Assembly (NCBI GenBank): GCA_037389465.1 | Contig: JAZARR010000179.1 | Coordinates: forward strand, 6,048,501 to 6,112,500 | Length of the DNA: 64,000 bases | Source of the DNA: Baylisascaris procyonis | Lineage: Eukaryota > Nematoda > Chromadorea > Rhabditida > Ascarididae | Direction: 5' to 3' | Translations under genes and position numbers: made by a program | Notes under the pieces: generated by a model | Seen by the model: the letters and a program-made list of their open reading frames with translations, nothing else | Told to the model about the DNA's origin: nothing | The model's database searches: none | Shown: positions 1-15,000 of the stretch, piece after piece | Position numbering within the stretch: the stretch's first letter is position 1 | Layout of the letters: the number at the start of each line of letters is the position of its first letter

Positions 1-3000
1 GCCCGCGCCTAGACATGCTTTTTCGCCCTAATTTCGCCGGCGCCGACGGCGCCCGCGCGTAAACATGCTTTTTTCGCCCTAATTTCGCCGGCGCCGACGG
101 CGCCCGCGCCTAAAATGCGTTTTTCGCCCTAATTTGGCCGGCGCCGACGGCGCCCGCGCCTAGACATGCTTTTTCGCCCTAATTTCGCCGGCGCCGACGG
201 CGCCCGCGCCTAGACATGCTTTTTCGCCCTAATTTCGCCGGCGCCGACGGCGCCCGCGCCTAGACATGCTTTTTTCGCCCTAATTTGGCCGGCGCCGACG
301 GCGCCCGCGCCTAGACATGCTTTTTCGCCCTAATTTCGCCGGCGCCGACGGCGCCCGCGCCTAAACATGCTTTTTCGCCCTAATTTCGCCGGCGCCGACG
401 GCGCCCGCGCCTAAAATGCTTTTTCGCCCTAATTTCGCCGGCGCCGACGGCGCCCGCGCCTAGACATGCTTTTTCGCCCTAATTTGGCCGGCGCCGACGG
501 CGCCCGCGCCCAAAATGCTTTTTCGCCCTAATTTCGCCGGCGCCGACGGCGCCCGCGCCTAGACATGCTTTTTCGCCCTAATTTCGCCGGCGCCGACGGC
601 GCCCGCGCCTAGACATGCTTTTTCGCCCTAATTTGGCCGGCGCCGACGGCGCCCGCGCCTAAAATTGCTTTTTTTGCCCTAATTTCGCCGGCGCCGACGG
701 CGCCCGCGCCTAGACATGCTTTTTCGCCCTAATTTGGCCGGCGCCGACGGCGCCCGCGCCTAAACATGCTTTTTTCGCCCTAATTTCGCCGGCGCCGACG
801 GCGCCCGCGCCTAAAATGCTTTTTCGCCCTAATTTGGCCGGCGCCGACGGCGCCCGCGCCTAGACATGCTTTTTCGCCCTAATTTCGCCGGCGCCGACGG
901 CGCCCGCGCCTAAACGTGCTTTTTCGCCCTAATTTCGCCGGCGCCGACGGCGCCCGCGCCTAAAGTGCTTTTTTCGCCCTAATTTGGCCGGCGCCGACGG
1001 CGCCCGCGCCTAGACATGCTTTTTCGCCCTAATTTCGCCGGCGCCGACGGCGCCCGCGCCAGACATGCTTTTTTCGCCCTAATTTCGCCGGCGCCGACGG
1101 CGCCCGCGCCTAAAATTGCGTTTTTCGCCCTAATTTGGCCGGCGCCGACGGCGCCCGCGCCTAGACACGCTTTTTCGCCCTAATTTCGCCGGCGCCGACG
1201 GCGCCCGCGCCTAGACATGCTTTTTCGCCCTAATTTCGCCGGCGCCGACGGCGCCCGCGCCTAGACATGCTTTTTTCGCCCTAATTTGGCCGGCGCCGAC
1301 GGCGCCCGCGCCTAGACATGCTTTTTCGCCCTAATTTCGCCGGCGCCGACGGCGCCCGCGCCCAAACGTGCTTTTTTCGCCCTAATTTGGCCGGCGCCCA
1401 CGGCGCCCGCGCCTAAAATTGCGTTTTTCGCCCTAATTTGGCCGGCGCCGACGGCGCCCGCGCCTAAACATGCTTTTTTCGCCCTAATTTCGCCGGCGCC
1501 GACGGCGCCCGCGCCTAAAATGCTTTTTCGCCCTAGTTTCGCCGGCGCCGACGGCGCCCGCGCCTAGACATGCTTTTTCGCCCTAATTTGGCCGGCGCCG
1601 ACGGCGCCCGCGCCTAAACGTGCTTTTTTCGCCCTAATTTGGCCGGCGCCGACGGCGCCCGCGCCTAAAATGCTTTTTCGCCCTAATTTCGCCGGCGCCG
1701 ACGGCGCCCGCGCCTAGACATGCTTTTTTCGCCCTAATTTCGCCGGCGCCGACGGCGCCCGCGCCTAAAATGCTTTTTCGCCCTAATTTGGCCGGCGCCG
1801 ACGGCGCCCGCGCCTAGACATGCTTTTTCGCCCTAATTTGCCGGCGCCGACGGCGCCCGCGCCTAAAATGCTTTTTCGCCCTAATTTCGCCGGCGCCGAC
1901 GGCGCCCGCGCCTAAAGTGCTTTTTTCGCCCTAATTTGGCCGGCGCCGACGGCGCCCGCGCCTAGACATGCTTTTTCGCCCTAATTTCGCCGGCGCCGAC
2001 GGCGCCCGCGCCTAGACATGCTTTTTTCGCCCTAATTTCGCCGGCGCCGACGGCGCCCGCGCCTAAAATGCGTTTTTCGCCCTAATTTGGCCGGCGCCGA
2101 CGGCGCCCGCGCCTAGACATGCTTTTTCGCCCTAATTTCGCCGGCGCCGACGGCGCCCGCGCCTAGACATGCTTTTTCGCCCTAATTTCGCCGGCGCCGA
2201 CGGCGCCCGCGCCTAGACATGCTTTTTTCGCCCTAATTTGGCCGGCGCCGACGGCGCCCGCGCCTAGACATGCTTTTTCGCCCTAATTTCGCCGGCGCCG
2301 ACGGCGCCCGCGCCTAAACATGCTTTTTTCGCCCTAATTTCGCCGGCGCCGACGGCGCCCGCGCCAAAAGTGCTTTTTCGCCCTAATTTCGCCGGCGCCG
2401 ACGGCGCCCGCGCCTAGACATGCTTTTTTCGCCCTAATTTCGCCGGCGCCGACGGCGCCCGCGCCAAAAGTGCTTTTTCGCCCTAATTTCGGCGCCGACG
2501 GCGCCCGCGCCTAGACATGCTTTTTCGCCCTAATTTCGCCGGCGCCGACGGCGCCCGCGCCCAGACATGCTTTTTCGCCCTAATTTGGCCGGCGCCGACG
2601 GCGCCCGCGCCTAAAATTGCGTTTTTCGCCCTAATTTCGCCGGCGCCGACGGCGCCCGCGCCTAGACATGCTTTTTCGCCCTAATTTGGCCGGCGCCGAC
2701 GGCGCCCGCGCCTAAACATGCTTTTTCGCCCTAATTTCGCCGGCGCCGACGGCGCCCGCGCCTAAAATGCTTTTTCGCCCTAATTTGGCCGGCGCCGACG
2801 GCGCCCGCGCCTAGACATGCTTTTTCGCCCTAATTTCGCCGGCGCCGACGGCGCCCGCGCCTAAACGTGCTTTTTTCGCCCTAATTTCGCCGGCGCCGAC
2901 GGCGCCCGCGCCTAAAGTGCTTTTTTCGCCCTAATTTGGCCGGCGCCGACGGCGCCCGCGCCCAGACATGCTTTTTCGCCCTAATTTCGCCGGCGCCGAC

Positions 3001-6000
3001 GGCGCCCGCGCCAGACATGCTTTTTTCGCCCTAATTTCGCCGGCGCCGACGGCGCCCGCGCCTAAAATTGCGTTTTCGCCCTTATTTGGCCGGCGCCGAC
3101 GGCGCCCGCGCCTAGACACGCTTTTTCGCCCTAATTTCGCCGGCGCCGACGGCGCCCGCGCCCAGACATGCTTTTTCGCCCTAATTTCGCCGGCGCCGAC
3201 GGCGCCCGCGCCTAGACATGCTTTTTTCGCCCTAATTTGGCCGGCGCCGACGGCGCCCGCGCCTAGACATGCTTTTTCGGCCTAATTTCGCCGGCGCCGA
3301 CGGCGCCCGCGCCTAAACGTGCTTTTTTCGCCCTAATTTGGGCGCCGACGGCGCCCGCGCCTAAAATTGCGTTTTTCGCCCTAATTTGCCGGCGCCGACG
3401 GCGCCCGCGCCTAAACGTGCTTTTTTCGCCCTAATTTCGCCGGCGCCGACGGCGCCCGCGCCTAAAATTGCGTTTTTCGCCCTAATTTCGCCGGCGCCGA
3501 CGGCGCCCGCGCCAGACATGCTTTTTTCGCCCTAATTTGGCCGGCGCCGACGGCGCCCGCGCCCAAAAGTGCTTTTTTCGCCCTAATTTGGCCGGCGCCG
3601 ACGGCGCCCGCGCCTAAAATTGCTTTTTCGCCCTAATTTCGCCGGCGCCGACGGCGCCCGCGCGTAGACATGCTTTTTTCGCCCTAATTTCGCCGGCGCC
3701 GACGGCGCCCGCGCCTAAAATTGCGTTATTCGCCCTTATTTGGCCGGCGCCGACGGCGCCCGCGCCTAGACATGCTTTTTCGCCCTAATTTCGCCGGCGC
3801 CGACGGCGCCCGCGTCCAAAAGTGCTTTTTCCGCCCTAATTTGGCCGGCGCCGACGGCGCCCGCGCCTAGCATGACTTTTCGCCCTAATTTCGCCGGCGC
3901 CGACGGCGCCCGCGCCTAAACGTGCTTTTTTCGCCCTAATTTGGCCGGCGCCGACGGCGCCCGCGCCTAAAATTGCGTTATTCGCCCTTATTTGCCCGGC
4001 GCCGACGGCGCCCGCGCCTAAACGTGCTTTTTTCGCCCTAATTTCGCCGGCGCCGACGGCGCCCGCGCCCAAAAGTGCTTTTTTCGCCCTAATTTCGCCG
4101 GCGCCGACGGCGCCCGCGCGTAGACATGCTTTTTCGCCCTAATTTGGCCGGCGCCGACGGCGCCCGCGCCTAAAATTGCGTTTTTCGCCCTAATTTGGCC
4201 GGCGCCGACGGCGCCCGCGCCTAGACACGCTTTTTTCGCCCTAATTTGGCCGGCGCCGACGGCGCCCGCGCCTAGACATGCTTTTTCGCCCTAATTTCGC
4301 CGGCGCCGACGGCGCCCGCGCGTAGACATGCTTTTTCGCCCTAATTTCGCCGGCGCCGACGGCGCCCGCGCCTAAAATTGCGTTATTCGCCCTTATTTGG
4401 CCGGCGCCGACGGCGCCCGCGCCTAGACATGCTTTTTCGCCCTAATTTCGCCGGCGCCGACGGCGCCCGCGTCCAAAAGTGCTTTTTCCGCCCTAATTTG
4501 GCCGGCGCCGACGGCGCCCGCGCCTAGACATGCTTTTTTCGCCCTAATTTGGCCGGCGCCGACGGCGCCCGCGCCTAGACATGCTTTTCGCCCTAATTTC
4601 GCCGGCGCCGACGGCGCCCGCGCCTAAAATTGCGTTTTTCGCCCTAATTCGCCGGCGCCGACGGCGCCCGCGCCTAAAGTGCTTTTTTCGCCCTAGTTTG
4701 GCCGGCGCCGACGGCGCCCGCGCCTAGACATGCTTTTTCGCCCTAATTTCGCCGGCGCCGACGGCGCCCGCGCGTAGACATGCTTTTTTCGCCCTAATTT
4801 CGCCGGCGCCGACGGCGCCCGCGCCTAAAATTGCGTTATTCGCCCTTATTTGGCCGGCGCCGACGGCGCCCGCGCCTAGACACGCTTTTTCGCCCTAATT
4901 CCGCCGGCGCCGACGGCGCCCGCGCCCAGACATGCTTTTTCGCCCTAATTTCGCCGGCGCCGACGGCGCCCGCGCGTAGACATGCTTTTTTCGCCCTAGT
5001 TTGGCCGGCGCCGACGGCGCCCGCGCCTAGACATGCTTTTTGCCCTAATTTCGCCGGCGCCGACGGCGCCCGCGCCTAAACGTGCTTTTTTCGCCCTAAT
5101 TTGGCCGGCGCCGACGGCGCCCGCGCCTAAAATTGCGTTATTCGCCCTTATTTGGCCGGCGCCGACGGCGCCCGCGCCTAAACGTGCTTTTTTCGCCCTA
5201 ATTTCGCCGGCGCCGACGGCGCCCGCGCCTAGACATGCTTTTTTCGCCCTAATTTGGCCGGCGCCGACGGCGCCCGCGCCAAAAGTGCTTTTTCGCCCTA
5301 ATTTCGCCGGCGCCGACGGCGCCCGCGCCTAGACATGCTTTTTCGCCCTAATTTCGCCGGCGCCGACGGCGCCCGCGCCTAGACATGCTTTTTCGCCCTA
5401 ATTTGGCCGGCGCCGACGGCGCCCGCGCCAAAAATTGCGTTTTTCGCCCTAATTTCGCCGGCGCCGACGGCGCCCGCGCCCAGACATGCTTTTTCGCCCT
5501 AATTTGGCCGGCGCCGACGGCGCCCGCGCCTAAACATGCTTTTTTCGCCCTAATTTGGCCGGCGCCGACGGCGCCCGCGCCTAAAATGCTTTTTTCGCCC
5601 TAATTTGGCCGGCGCCGACGGCGCCCGCGCCTAGACATGCTTTTTCGCCCTAATTTGGCCGGCGCCGACGGCGCCCGCGCCTAAACGTGCTTTTTTCGCC
5701 CTAATTTCGCCGGCGCCGACGGCGCCCGCGCCTAAAGTGCTTTTTCGCCCTAATTTGGCCGGCGCCGACGGCGCCCGCGCCTAGACACTTTTTCGCCCTA
5801 ATTCCGCCGGCGCCGACGGCGCCCGCGCCCAGACATGCTTTTTCGCCCTAATTTCGCCGGCGCCGACGGCGCCCGCGCCTAGACATGCTTTTTTCGCCCT
5901 AATTTGGCCGGCGCCGACGGCGCCCGCGCCTAGACATGCTTTTTCGGACTAATTTCGCCGGCGCCGACGGCGCCCGCGCCCAAAGGTGCTTTTTTCGCCC

Positions 6001-9000
6001 TAATTTGGCCGGCGCCCACGGCGCCCGCGCCTAAAATTGCTTTTTCGCCCTTATTTGGCCGGCGCCGACGGCGCCCGCGCCTAAACGTGCTTTTTCGCCC
6101 TAATTTCGCCGGCGCCGACGGCGCCCGCGCCCAAAAGTGCTTTTTTCGCCCTAGTTTCGCCGGCGCCGACGGCGCCCGCGCCAGACATGCTTTTTTCGCC
6201 CTAATTTGGCCGGCGCCGACGGCGCCCGCGTCCAAAAGTGCTTTTTCCGCCCTAATTTCGCCGGCGCCGACGGCGCCCGCGCCTAGACATGCTTTTTCGC
6301 CCTAATTTCGCCGGCGCCGACGGCGCCCGCGCCTAGACATGCTTTTTCGCCCTAATTTGGCCGGCGCCGACGGCGCCCGCGCCTAAAATTGCGTTTTTCG
6401 CCCTAATTTCGCCGGCGCCGACGGCGCCCGCGCCTAGACATGCTTTTTCGCCCTAATTTGGCCGGCGCCGACGGCGCCCGCGCCTAGACATGCTTTTTCG
6501 CCCTAATTTCGCCGGCGCCGACGGCGCCCGCGCCTAGACATGCTTTTTTCGCCCTAATTTCGCCGGCGCCGACGGCGCCCGCGCCTAAAATTGCGTTTTT
6601 CGCCCTAATTTGGCCGGCGCCGACGGCGCCCGCGCCTAGACATGCTTTTTCGCCCTAATTTCGCCGGCGCCGACGGCGCCCGCGCCTAGACATGCTTTTT
6701 TCGCCCTAATTTCGCCGGCGCCGACGGCGCCCGCGCCTAAAATTGCGTTATTCGCCCTTATTTGGCCGGCGCCGACGGCGCCCGCGCCTAGACATGCTTT
6801 TTCGCCCTAATTTCGCCGGCGCCGACGGCGCCCGCGCCTAAAAGTGCTTTTTCGCCCTAATTTCGCCGGCGCCGACGGCGCCCGCGCCTAGACATGATTT
6901 TTCGCCCTAATTTCGCCGGCGCCGACGGCGCCCGCGCCAAAAGTGCTTTTTCGCCCTAATTTGGCCGGCGCCGACGGCGCCCGCGCCTAGACATGCTTTT
7001 TCGCCCTAATTTCGCCGGCGCCGACGGCGCCCGCGCCTAGACATGCTTTTTTCGCCCTAATTTCGCCGGCGCCGACGGCGCCCGCGCCTAAAATTGCGTT
7101 TTTCGCCCTAATTTGGCCGGCGCCGACGGCGCCCGCGCCTAGACATGCTTTTTCGCCCTAATTTCGCCGGCGCCGACGGCGCCCGCGCCAGACATGCTTT
7201 TTTCGCCCTAATTTCGCCGGCGCCGACGGCGCCCGCGCCTAAAATGCGTTTTTCGCCCTAATTTCGCCGGCGCCGACGGCGCCCGCGCCAGACATGCTTT
7301 TTTCGCCCTAATTTCGCCGGCGCCGACGGCGCCCGCGCCTAAAATTGCTTTTTCGCCCTAATTTGGCCGGCGCCGACGGCGCCCGCGCCCAGACATGCTT
7401 TTTCGCCCTAATTTCGCCGGCGCCGACGGCGCCCGCGCCCAAAAGTGCTTTTTCGCCCTAATTTCGCCGGCGCCGACGGCGCCCGCGCCTAAACATGCTT
7501 TTTTCGCCCTAATTTGCCGGCGCCGACGGCGCCCGCGCCTAAAATTGCGTTTTTCGCCCTAATTTGGCCGGCGCCGACGGCGCCCGCGCCTAGACATGCT
7601 TTTTCGCCCTAATTTGGCCGGCGCCGACGGCGCCCGCGCCTAAACGTGCTTTTTTCGCCCTAATTTCGCCGGCGCCGACGGCGCCCGCGCCTAGACATGC
7701 TTTTTTCGCCCTAATTTCGCCGGCGCCGACGGCGCCCGCGCCTAAAATTGCGTTTTTCGCCCTAATTTGGCCGGCGCCGACGGCGCCCGCGCCTAGACAT
7801 GCTTTTTCGCCCTAATTTCGCCGGCGCCGACGGCGCCCGCGTCCAAAAGTGCTTTTTCGCCCTAATTTGGCCGGCGCCGACGGCGCCCGCGCCTAGACAT
7901 GCTTTTCGCCCTAATTTCGCCGGCGCCGACGGCGCCCGCGCCTAAACGTGCTTTTTTCGCCCTAATTTGGCCGGCGCCGACGGCGCCCGCGCCTAAAATT
8001 GCTTTTTCGCCCTTATTTGGCCGGCGCCGACGGCGCCCGCGCCTAAACGTGCTTTTTTCGCCCTAATTTCGCCGGCGCCGACGGCGCCCGCGCCCAAAAG
8101 TGCTTTTTTCGCCCTAATTTCGCCGGCGCCGACGGCGCCCGCGCCTAGACATGCTTTTTTCGCCCTAATTTGGCCGGCGCCGACGGCGCCCGCGCCTAAA
8201 ATTGCGTTTTTCGCCCTAATTTGGCCGGCGCCGACGGCGCCCGCGCCTAGACACGCTTTTTTCGCCCTAATTTGGCCGGCGCCGACGGCGCCCGCGCCTA
8301 GACATGCTTTTTCGCCCTAATTTCGCCGGCGCCGACGGCGCCCGCGCGTAGACATGCTTTTTTCGCCCTAATTTCGCCGGCGCCGACGGCGCCCGCGCCT
8401 AAAATTGCGTTTTTCGCCCTTATTTGGCCGGCGCCGACGGCGCCCGCGCCTAGACATGCTTTTTCGCCCTAATTTCGCCGGCGCCGATGGCGCCCGCGTC
8501 CAAAAGTGCTTTTTCCGCCCTAATTTGGCCGGCGCCGACGGCGCCCGCGCCTAAAATTGCGTTATTCGCCCTATTTGGCCGGCGCCGACGGCGCCCGCGC
8601 CTAGACATGCTTTTTCGGCCTAATTTCGCCGGCGCCGACGGCGCCCGCGCCAAAAGTGCTTTTTCCGCCCTAATTTGGCCGGCGCCGACGGCGCCCGCGC
8701 CTAGACATGCTTTTTTCGCCCTAATTTGGCCGGCGCCGACGGCGCCCGCGCCTAGACATGCTTTTCGCCCTAATTTCGCCGGCGCCGACGGCGCCCGCGC
8801 CTAAAATTGCGTTATTCGCCCTAATTTCGCCGGCGCCGACGGCGCCCGCGCCAAAAGTGCTTTTTTCGCCCTAATTTGGCCGGCGCCGACGGCGCCCGCG
8901 CCTAGACATGCTTTTTCGCCCTAATTTCGCCGGCGCCGACGGCGCCCGCGCGTAGACATGCTTTTTTCGCCCTAATTTCGCCGGCGCCGACGGCGCCCGC

Positions 9001-12000
9001 GCCTAAAATTGCGTTATTCGCCCTTATTTGGCCGGCGCCGACGGCGCCCGCGCCTAGACACGCTTTTTCGCCCTAATTCCGCCGGCGCCGACGGCGCCCG
9101 CGCCCAGACATGCTTTTTCGCCCTAATTTCGCCGGCGCCGACGGCGCCCGCGCGTAGACATGCTTTTTTCGCCCTAGTTTGGCCGGCGCCGACGGCGCCC
9201 GCGCCTAGACATGCTTTTTGCCCTAATTTCGCCGGCGCCGACGGCGCCCGCGCCTAAACGTGCTTTTTTCGCCCTAATTTGGCCGGCGCCGACGGCGCCC
9301 GCGCCTAAAATTGCGTTATTCGCCCTTATTTGGCCGGCGCCCACGGCGCCCGCGCCTAAACGTGCTTTTTCGCCCTAATCTCGCCGGCGCCGACGGCGCC
9401 CGCGCCCAAAAGTGCTTTTTCGCCCTAGTTTCGCCGGCGCCGACGGCGCCCGCGCGTAGACATGCTTTTTTCGCCCTAATTTGGCCGGCGCCGACGGCGC
9501 CCGCGTCCAAAAGTGCTTTTTCCGCCCTAATTTCGCCGGCGCCGACGGCGCCCGCGCCTAGACATGCTTTTTCGCCCTAATTTCGCCGGCGCCGACGGCG
9601 CCCGCGCCTAGACATGCTTTTTCGCCCTAATTTCGCCGGCGCCGACGGCGCCCGCGCCCAAAAGTGCTTTTTTCGGCCTAATTTGGCCGGCGCCGACGGC
9701 GCCCGCGCCCAAACGTGCTTTTTTCGCCCTAATTTGGCCGGCGCCGACGGCGCCCGCGCCTAAAATGCTTTTTCGCCCTAATTTGGCCGGCGCCGACGGC
9801 GCCCGCGCCTAGACATGCTTTTTCGCCCTAATTTGGCCGGCGCCGACGGCGCCCGCGCCTAAACGTGCTTTTTCGCCCTAATTTCGCCGGCGCCGACGGC
9901 GCCCGCGCCTAGACATGCTTTTTTCGCCCTAATTTCGCCGGCGCCGACGGCGCCCGCGCCCAAAAGTGCTTTTTTCGCCCTAATTTGGCCGGCGCCGACG
10001 GCGCCCGCGCCTAGACATGCTTTTTCGCCCTAATTTCGCCGGCGCCGACGGCGCCCGCGCCCAAAAGTGCTTTTTTCGCCCTAATTTGGCCGGCGCCGAC
10101 GGCGCCCGCGCCTAGACATGCTTTTTCGCCCTAATTTCGCCGGCGCCGACGGCGCCCGCGCCCAAAAGTGCTTTTTTCGCCCTAATTTGGCCGGCGCCGA
10201 CGGCGCCCGCGCCTAGACATGCTTTTTCGGCCTAATTTCGCCGGCGCCGACGGCGCCCGCGCCTAGACATGCTTTTTTCGCCCTAATTTCGCCGGCGCCG
10301 ACGGCGCCCGCGCCTAAAATTGCGTTTTTCGCCCTTATTTGGCCGGCGCCGACGGCGCCCGCGCCTAGACATGCTTTTTCGCCCTAATTTCGCCGGCGCC
10401 GACGGCGCCCGCGCCAGACATGCTTTTTTCGCCCTAATTTCGCCGGCGCCGACGGCGCCCGCGCCTAAAATTGCGTTTTTCGCCCTAATTTGGCCGGCGC
10501 CGACGGCGCCCGCGCCAGACATGCTTTTTTCGCCCTAATTTCGCCGGCGCCGACGGCGCCCGCGCCTAAAATTGCGTTATTCGCCCTTATTTGGCCGGCG
10601 CCGACGGCGCCCGCGCCTAGACATGCTTTTTCGCCCTAATTTCGCCGGCGCCGACGGCGCCCGCGCCCAAAAGTGCTTTTTCGCCCTAATTTCGCCGGCG
10701 CCGACGGCGCCCGCGCGTAAACATGCTTTTTTCGCCCTAATTTGCCGGCGCCGACGGCGCCCGCGCCTAAAATTGCGTTTTTCGCCCTAATTTGGCCGGC
10801 GCCGACGGCGCCCGCGCCTAGACACGCTTTTTCGCCCTAATTTGGCCGGCGCCGACGGCGCCCGCGCCTAAACGTGCTTTTTTCGCCCTAATCTCGCCGG
10901 CGCCGACGGCGCCCGCGCGTAGACATGCTTTTTTCGCCCTAATTTCGCCGGCGCCGACGGCGCCCGCGCCTAAAATTGCGTTATTCGCCCTTATTTGGCC
11001 GGCGCCGACGGCGCCCGCGCCTAGACATGATTTTTCGCCCTAATTTCGCCGGCGCCGACGGCGCCCGCGTCCAAAAGTGCTTTTTCCGCCCTAATTTGGC
11101 CGGCGCCGACGGCGCCCGCGCCTAGACATGCTTTTCGCCCTAATTTCGCCGGCGCCGACGGCGCCCGCGCCTAAACGTGCTTTTTTCGCCCTAATTTGGC
11201 CGGCGCAGACGGCGCCCGCGCCTAAAATTGCGTTATTCGCCCTTATTTGGCCGGCGCCGACGGCGCCCGCGCCTAAACGTGCTTTTTTCGCCCTAATTTC
11301 GCCGGCGCCGACGGCGCCCGCGCCCAAAAGTGCTTTTTTCGCCCTAATTTCGCCGGCGCCGACGGCGCCCGCGCGTAGACATGCTTTTTTCGCCCTAATT
11401 TGGCCGGCGCCGACGGCGCCCGCGCCTAAAATTGCGTTTTTCGCCCTAATTTGGCCGGCGCCGACGGCGCCCGCGCCTAGACACGCTTTTTTCGCCCTAA
11501 TTTGGCCGGCGCCGACGGCGCCCGCGCCTAGACATGCTTTTTCGCCCTAATTTCGCCGGCGCCGACGGCGCCCGCGCGTAGACATGCTTTTTTCGCCCTA
11601 ATTTCGCCGGCGCCGACGGCGCCCGCGCCTAAAATTGCGTTTTTCGCCCTTATTTGGCCGGCGCCGACGGCGCCCGCGCCTAGACATGCTTTTTCGCCCT
11701 AATTTCGCCGGCGCCGACGGCGCCCGCGCCAAAAGTGCTTTTTCGCCCTAATTTGGCCGGCGCCGACGGCGCCCGCGCCTAAAATTGCGTTATTCGCCCT
11801 TATTTGGCCGGCGCCGACGGCGCCCGCGCCTAGACATGCTTTTTCGCCCTAATTTCGCCGGCGCCGACGGCGCCCGCGTCCAAAAGTGCTTTTTCGCCCT
11901 AATTTGGCCGGCGCCGACGGCGCCCGCGCGTAGACATGCTTTTTTCGCCCTAGTTTGGCCGGCGCCGACGGCGCCCGCGCCTAGACATGCTTTTCGCCCT

Positions 12001-15000
12001 AATTTCGCCGGCGCCGACGGCGCCCGCGCCTAAAATTGCGTTATTCGCCCTAATTTCGCCGGCGCCGACGGCGCCCGCGCCTAAAGTGCTTTTTTCGCCC
12101 TAATTTGGCCGGCGCCGACGGCGCCCGCGCCTAGACATGCTTTTTCGCCCTAATCTCGCCGGCGCCGACGGCGCCCGCGCGTAGACATGCTTTTTTCGCC
12201 CTAATTTCGCCGGCGCCGACGGCGCCCGCGCCTAAAATTGCGTTATTCGCCCTTATTTGGCCGGCGCCGACGGCGCCCGCGCCTAGACACGCTTTTTCGC
12301 CCTAATTCCGCCGGCGCCGACGGCGCCCGCGCCCAGACATGCTTTTTCGCCCTAATTTCGCCGGCGCCGACGGCGCCCGCGCGTAGACATGCTTTTTTCG
12401 CCCTAGTTTGGCCGGCGCCGACGGCGCCCGCGCCTAGACATGCTTTTTGCCCTAATTTCGCCGGCGCCGACGGCGCCCGCGCCTAAACGTGCTTTTTTCG
12501 CCCTAATTTGGCCGGCGCCGACGGCGCCCGCGCCTAAAATTGCGTTATTCGCCCTTATTTGGCCGGCGCCCACGGCGCCCGCGCCTAAACGTGCTTTTTT
12601 CGCCCTAATCTCGCCGGCGCCGACGGCGCCCGCGCCCAAAAGTGCTTTTTTCGCCCTAGTTTCGCCGGCGCCGACGGCGCCCGCGCCTAGACATGCTTTT
12701 TTCGCCCTAATTTGGCCGGCGCCGACGGCGCCCGCGCCAAAAGTGCTTTTTCGCCCTAATTTCGCCGGCGCCGACGGCGCCCGCGCCTAGACATGCTTTT
12801 TCGCCCTAATTTCGCCGGCGCCGACGGCGCCCGCGCCCAGACATGCTTTTTCGCCCTAATTTGGCCGGCGCCGACGGCGCCCGCGCCTAAAAGTGCTTTT
12901 TTCGCCCTAATTTCGCCGGCGCCGACGGCGCCCGCGCCTAAACATGCTTTTTCGCCCTAATTTGGCCGGCGCCGACGGCGCCCGCGCCTAAAATTGCGTT
13001 TTTCGCCCTAATTTGGCCGGCGCCGACGGCGCCCGCGCCTAGACATGCTTTTTCGCCCTAATTTGGCCGGCGCCGACGGCGCCCGCGCCTAAACGTGCTT
13101 TTTCGCCCTAATTTCGCCGGCGCCGACGGCGCCCGCGCCTAGACATGCTTTTTTCGCCCTAATTTCGCCGGCGCCGACGGCGCCCGCGCCTAAAATTGCG
13201 TTTTTCGCCCTTATTTGGCCGGCGCCGACGGCGCCCGCGCCTAGACATGCTTTTTCGCCCTAATTTCGCCGGCGCCGACGGCGCCCGCGCCAAAAGTGCT
13301 TTTTCGCCCTAATTTGGCCGGCGCCGACGGCGCCCGCGCCTAAACGTGCTTTTTTCGCCCTAATTTGGCCGGCGCCCACGGCGCCCGCGCCTAAAATTGC
13401 TTTTTTTGCCCTAACTTTGCCGGCGCCGACGGCGCCCGCGCCCAAAAGTGCTTTTTTCGCCCTAATTTGGCCGGCGCCGACGGCGCCCGCGCCTAAACGT
13501 GCTTTTTTCGCCCTAATTTGGCCGGCGCCGACGGCGCCCGCGCCTAAAATTGCGTTTTTCGCCCTAATTTGGCCGGCGCCGACGGCGCCCGCGCCTAGAC
13601 ATGCTTTTTCGCCCTAATTTGGCCGGCGCCGACGGCGCCCGCGCCTAAACGTGCTTTTTTCGCCCTAATTTCGCCGGCGCCGACGGCGCCCGCGCGTAGA
13701 CATGCTTTTTTCGCCCTAATTTCGCCGGCGCCGACGGCGCCCGCGCCTAAAATTGCGTTATTCGCCCTTATTTGGCCGGCGCCGACGGCGCCCGCGCCTA
13801 GACATGCTTTTTCGCCCTAATTTCGCCGGCGCCGACGGCGCCCGCGCCAAAAGTGCTTTTTCGCCCTAATTTGGCCGGCGCCGACGGCGCCCGCGCCCAA
13901 AAGTGCTTTTTTCGCCCTAATTTGGCCGGCGCCGACGGCGCCCGCGCCCAAAAGTGCTTTTTTCGCCCTAATTTGGCCGGCGCCGACGGCGCCCGCGCCT
14001 ACACATGCTTTTTCGCCCTAATTTCGCCGGCGCCGACGGCGCCCGCGCCCAAAAGTGCTTTTTTCGCCCTAATTTCGCCGGCGCCGACGGCGCCCGCGCC
14101 CAAAAGTGCTTTTTTCGGCCTAATTTGGCCGGCGCCGACGGCGCCCGCGCCCAAAATTGCGTTTTTCGCCCTAATTTGGCCGGCGCCGACGGCGCCCGCG
14201 CCTAGACATGCTTTTTCGGCCTAATTTCGCCGGCGCCGACGGCGCCCGCGCCAAAAGTGCTTTTTCGCCCTAATTTGGCCGGCGCCGACGGCGCCCGCGC
14301 GTAGACATGCTTTTTTCGCCCTAATTTGGCCGGCGCCGACGGCGCCCGCGCCTAGACATGCTTTTCGCCCTAATTTCGCCGGCGCCGACGGCGCCCGCGC
14401 CTAAAATTGCGTTATTCGCCCTAATTTCGCCGGCGCCGACGGCGCCCGCGCCTAAAGTGCTTTTTTCGCCCTAGTTTGGCCGGCGCCGACGGCGCCCGCG
14501 CCTAGACATGCTTTTTCGCCCTAATCGCCGGCGCCGACGGCGCCCGCGCGTAGACATGCTTTTTTCGCCCTAATTTCGCCGGCGCCGACGGCGCCCGCGC
14601 CTAAAATTGCGTTATTCGCCCTTATTTGGCCGGCGCCGACGGCGCCCGCGCCTAGACACGCTTTTTCGCCCTAATTCCGCCGGCGCCGACGGCGCCCGCG
14701 CCCAGACATGCTTTTTCGCCCTAATTTCGCCGGCGCCGACGGCGCCCGCGCGTAGACATGCTTTTTTCGCCCTAATTTGGCCGGCGCCGACGGCGCCCGC
14801 GCCTAGACATGCTTTTTCGCCCTAATTTCGCCGGCGCCGACGGCGCCCGCGCCTAAACGTGCTTTTTTCGCCCTAATTTGGCCGGCGCCGACGGCGCCCG
14901 CGCCTAAAATTGCGTTATTCGCCCTTATTTGGCCGGCGCCGACGGCGCCCGCGCCTAAACGTGCTTTTTTCGCCCTAATTTCGCCGGCGCCGACGGCGCC

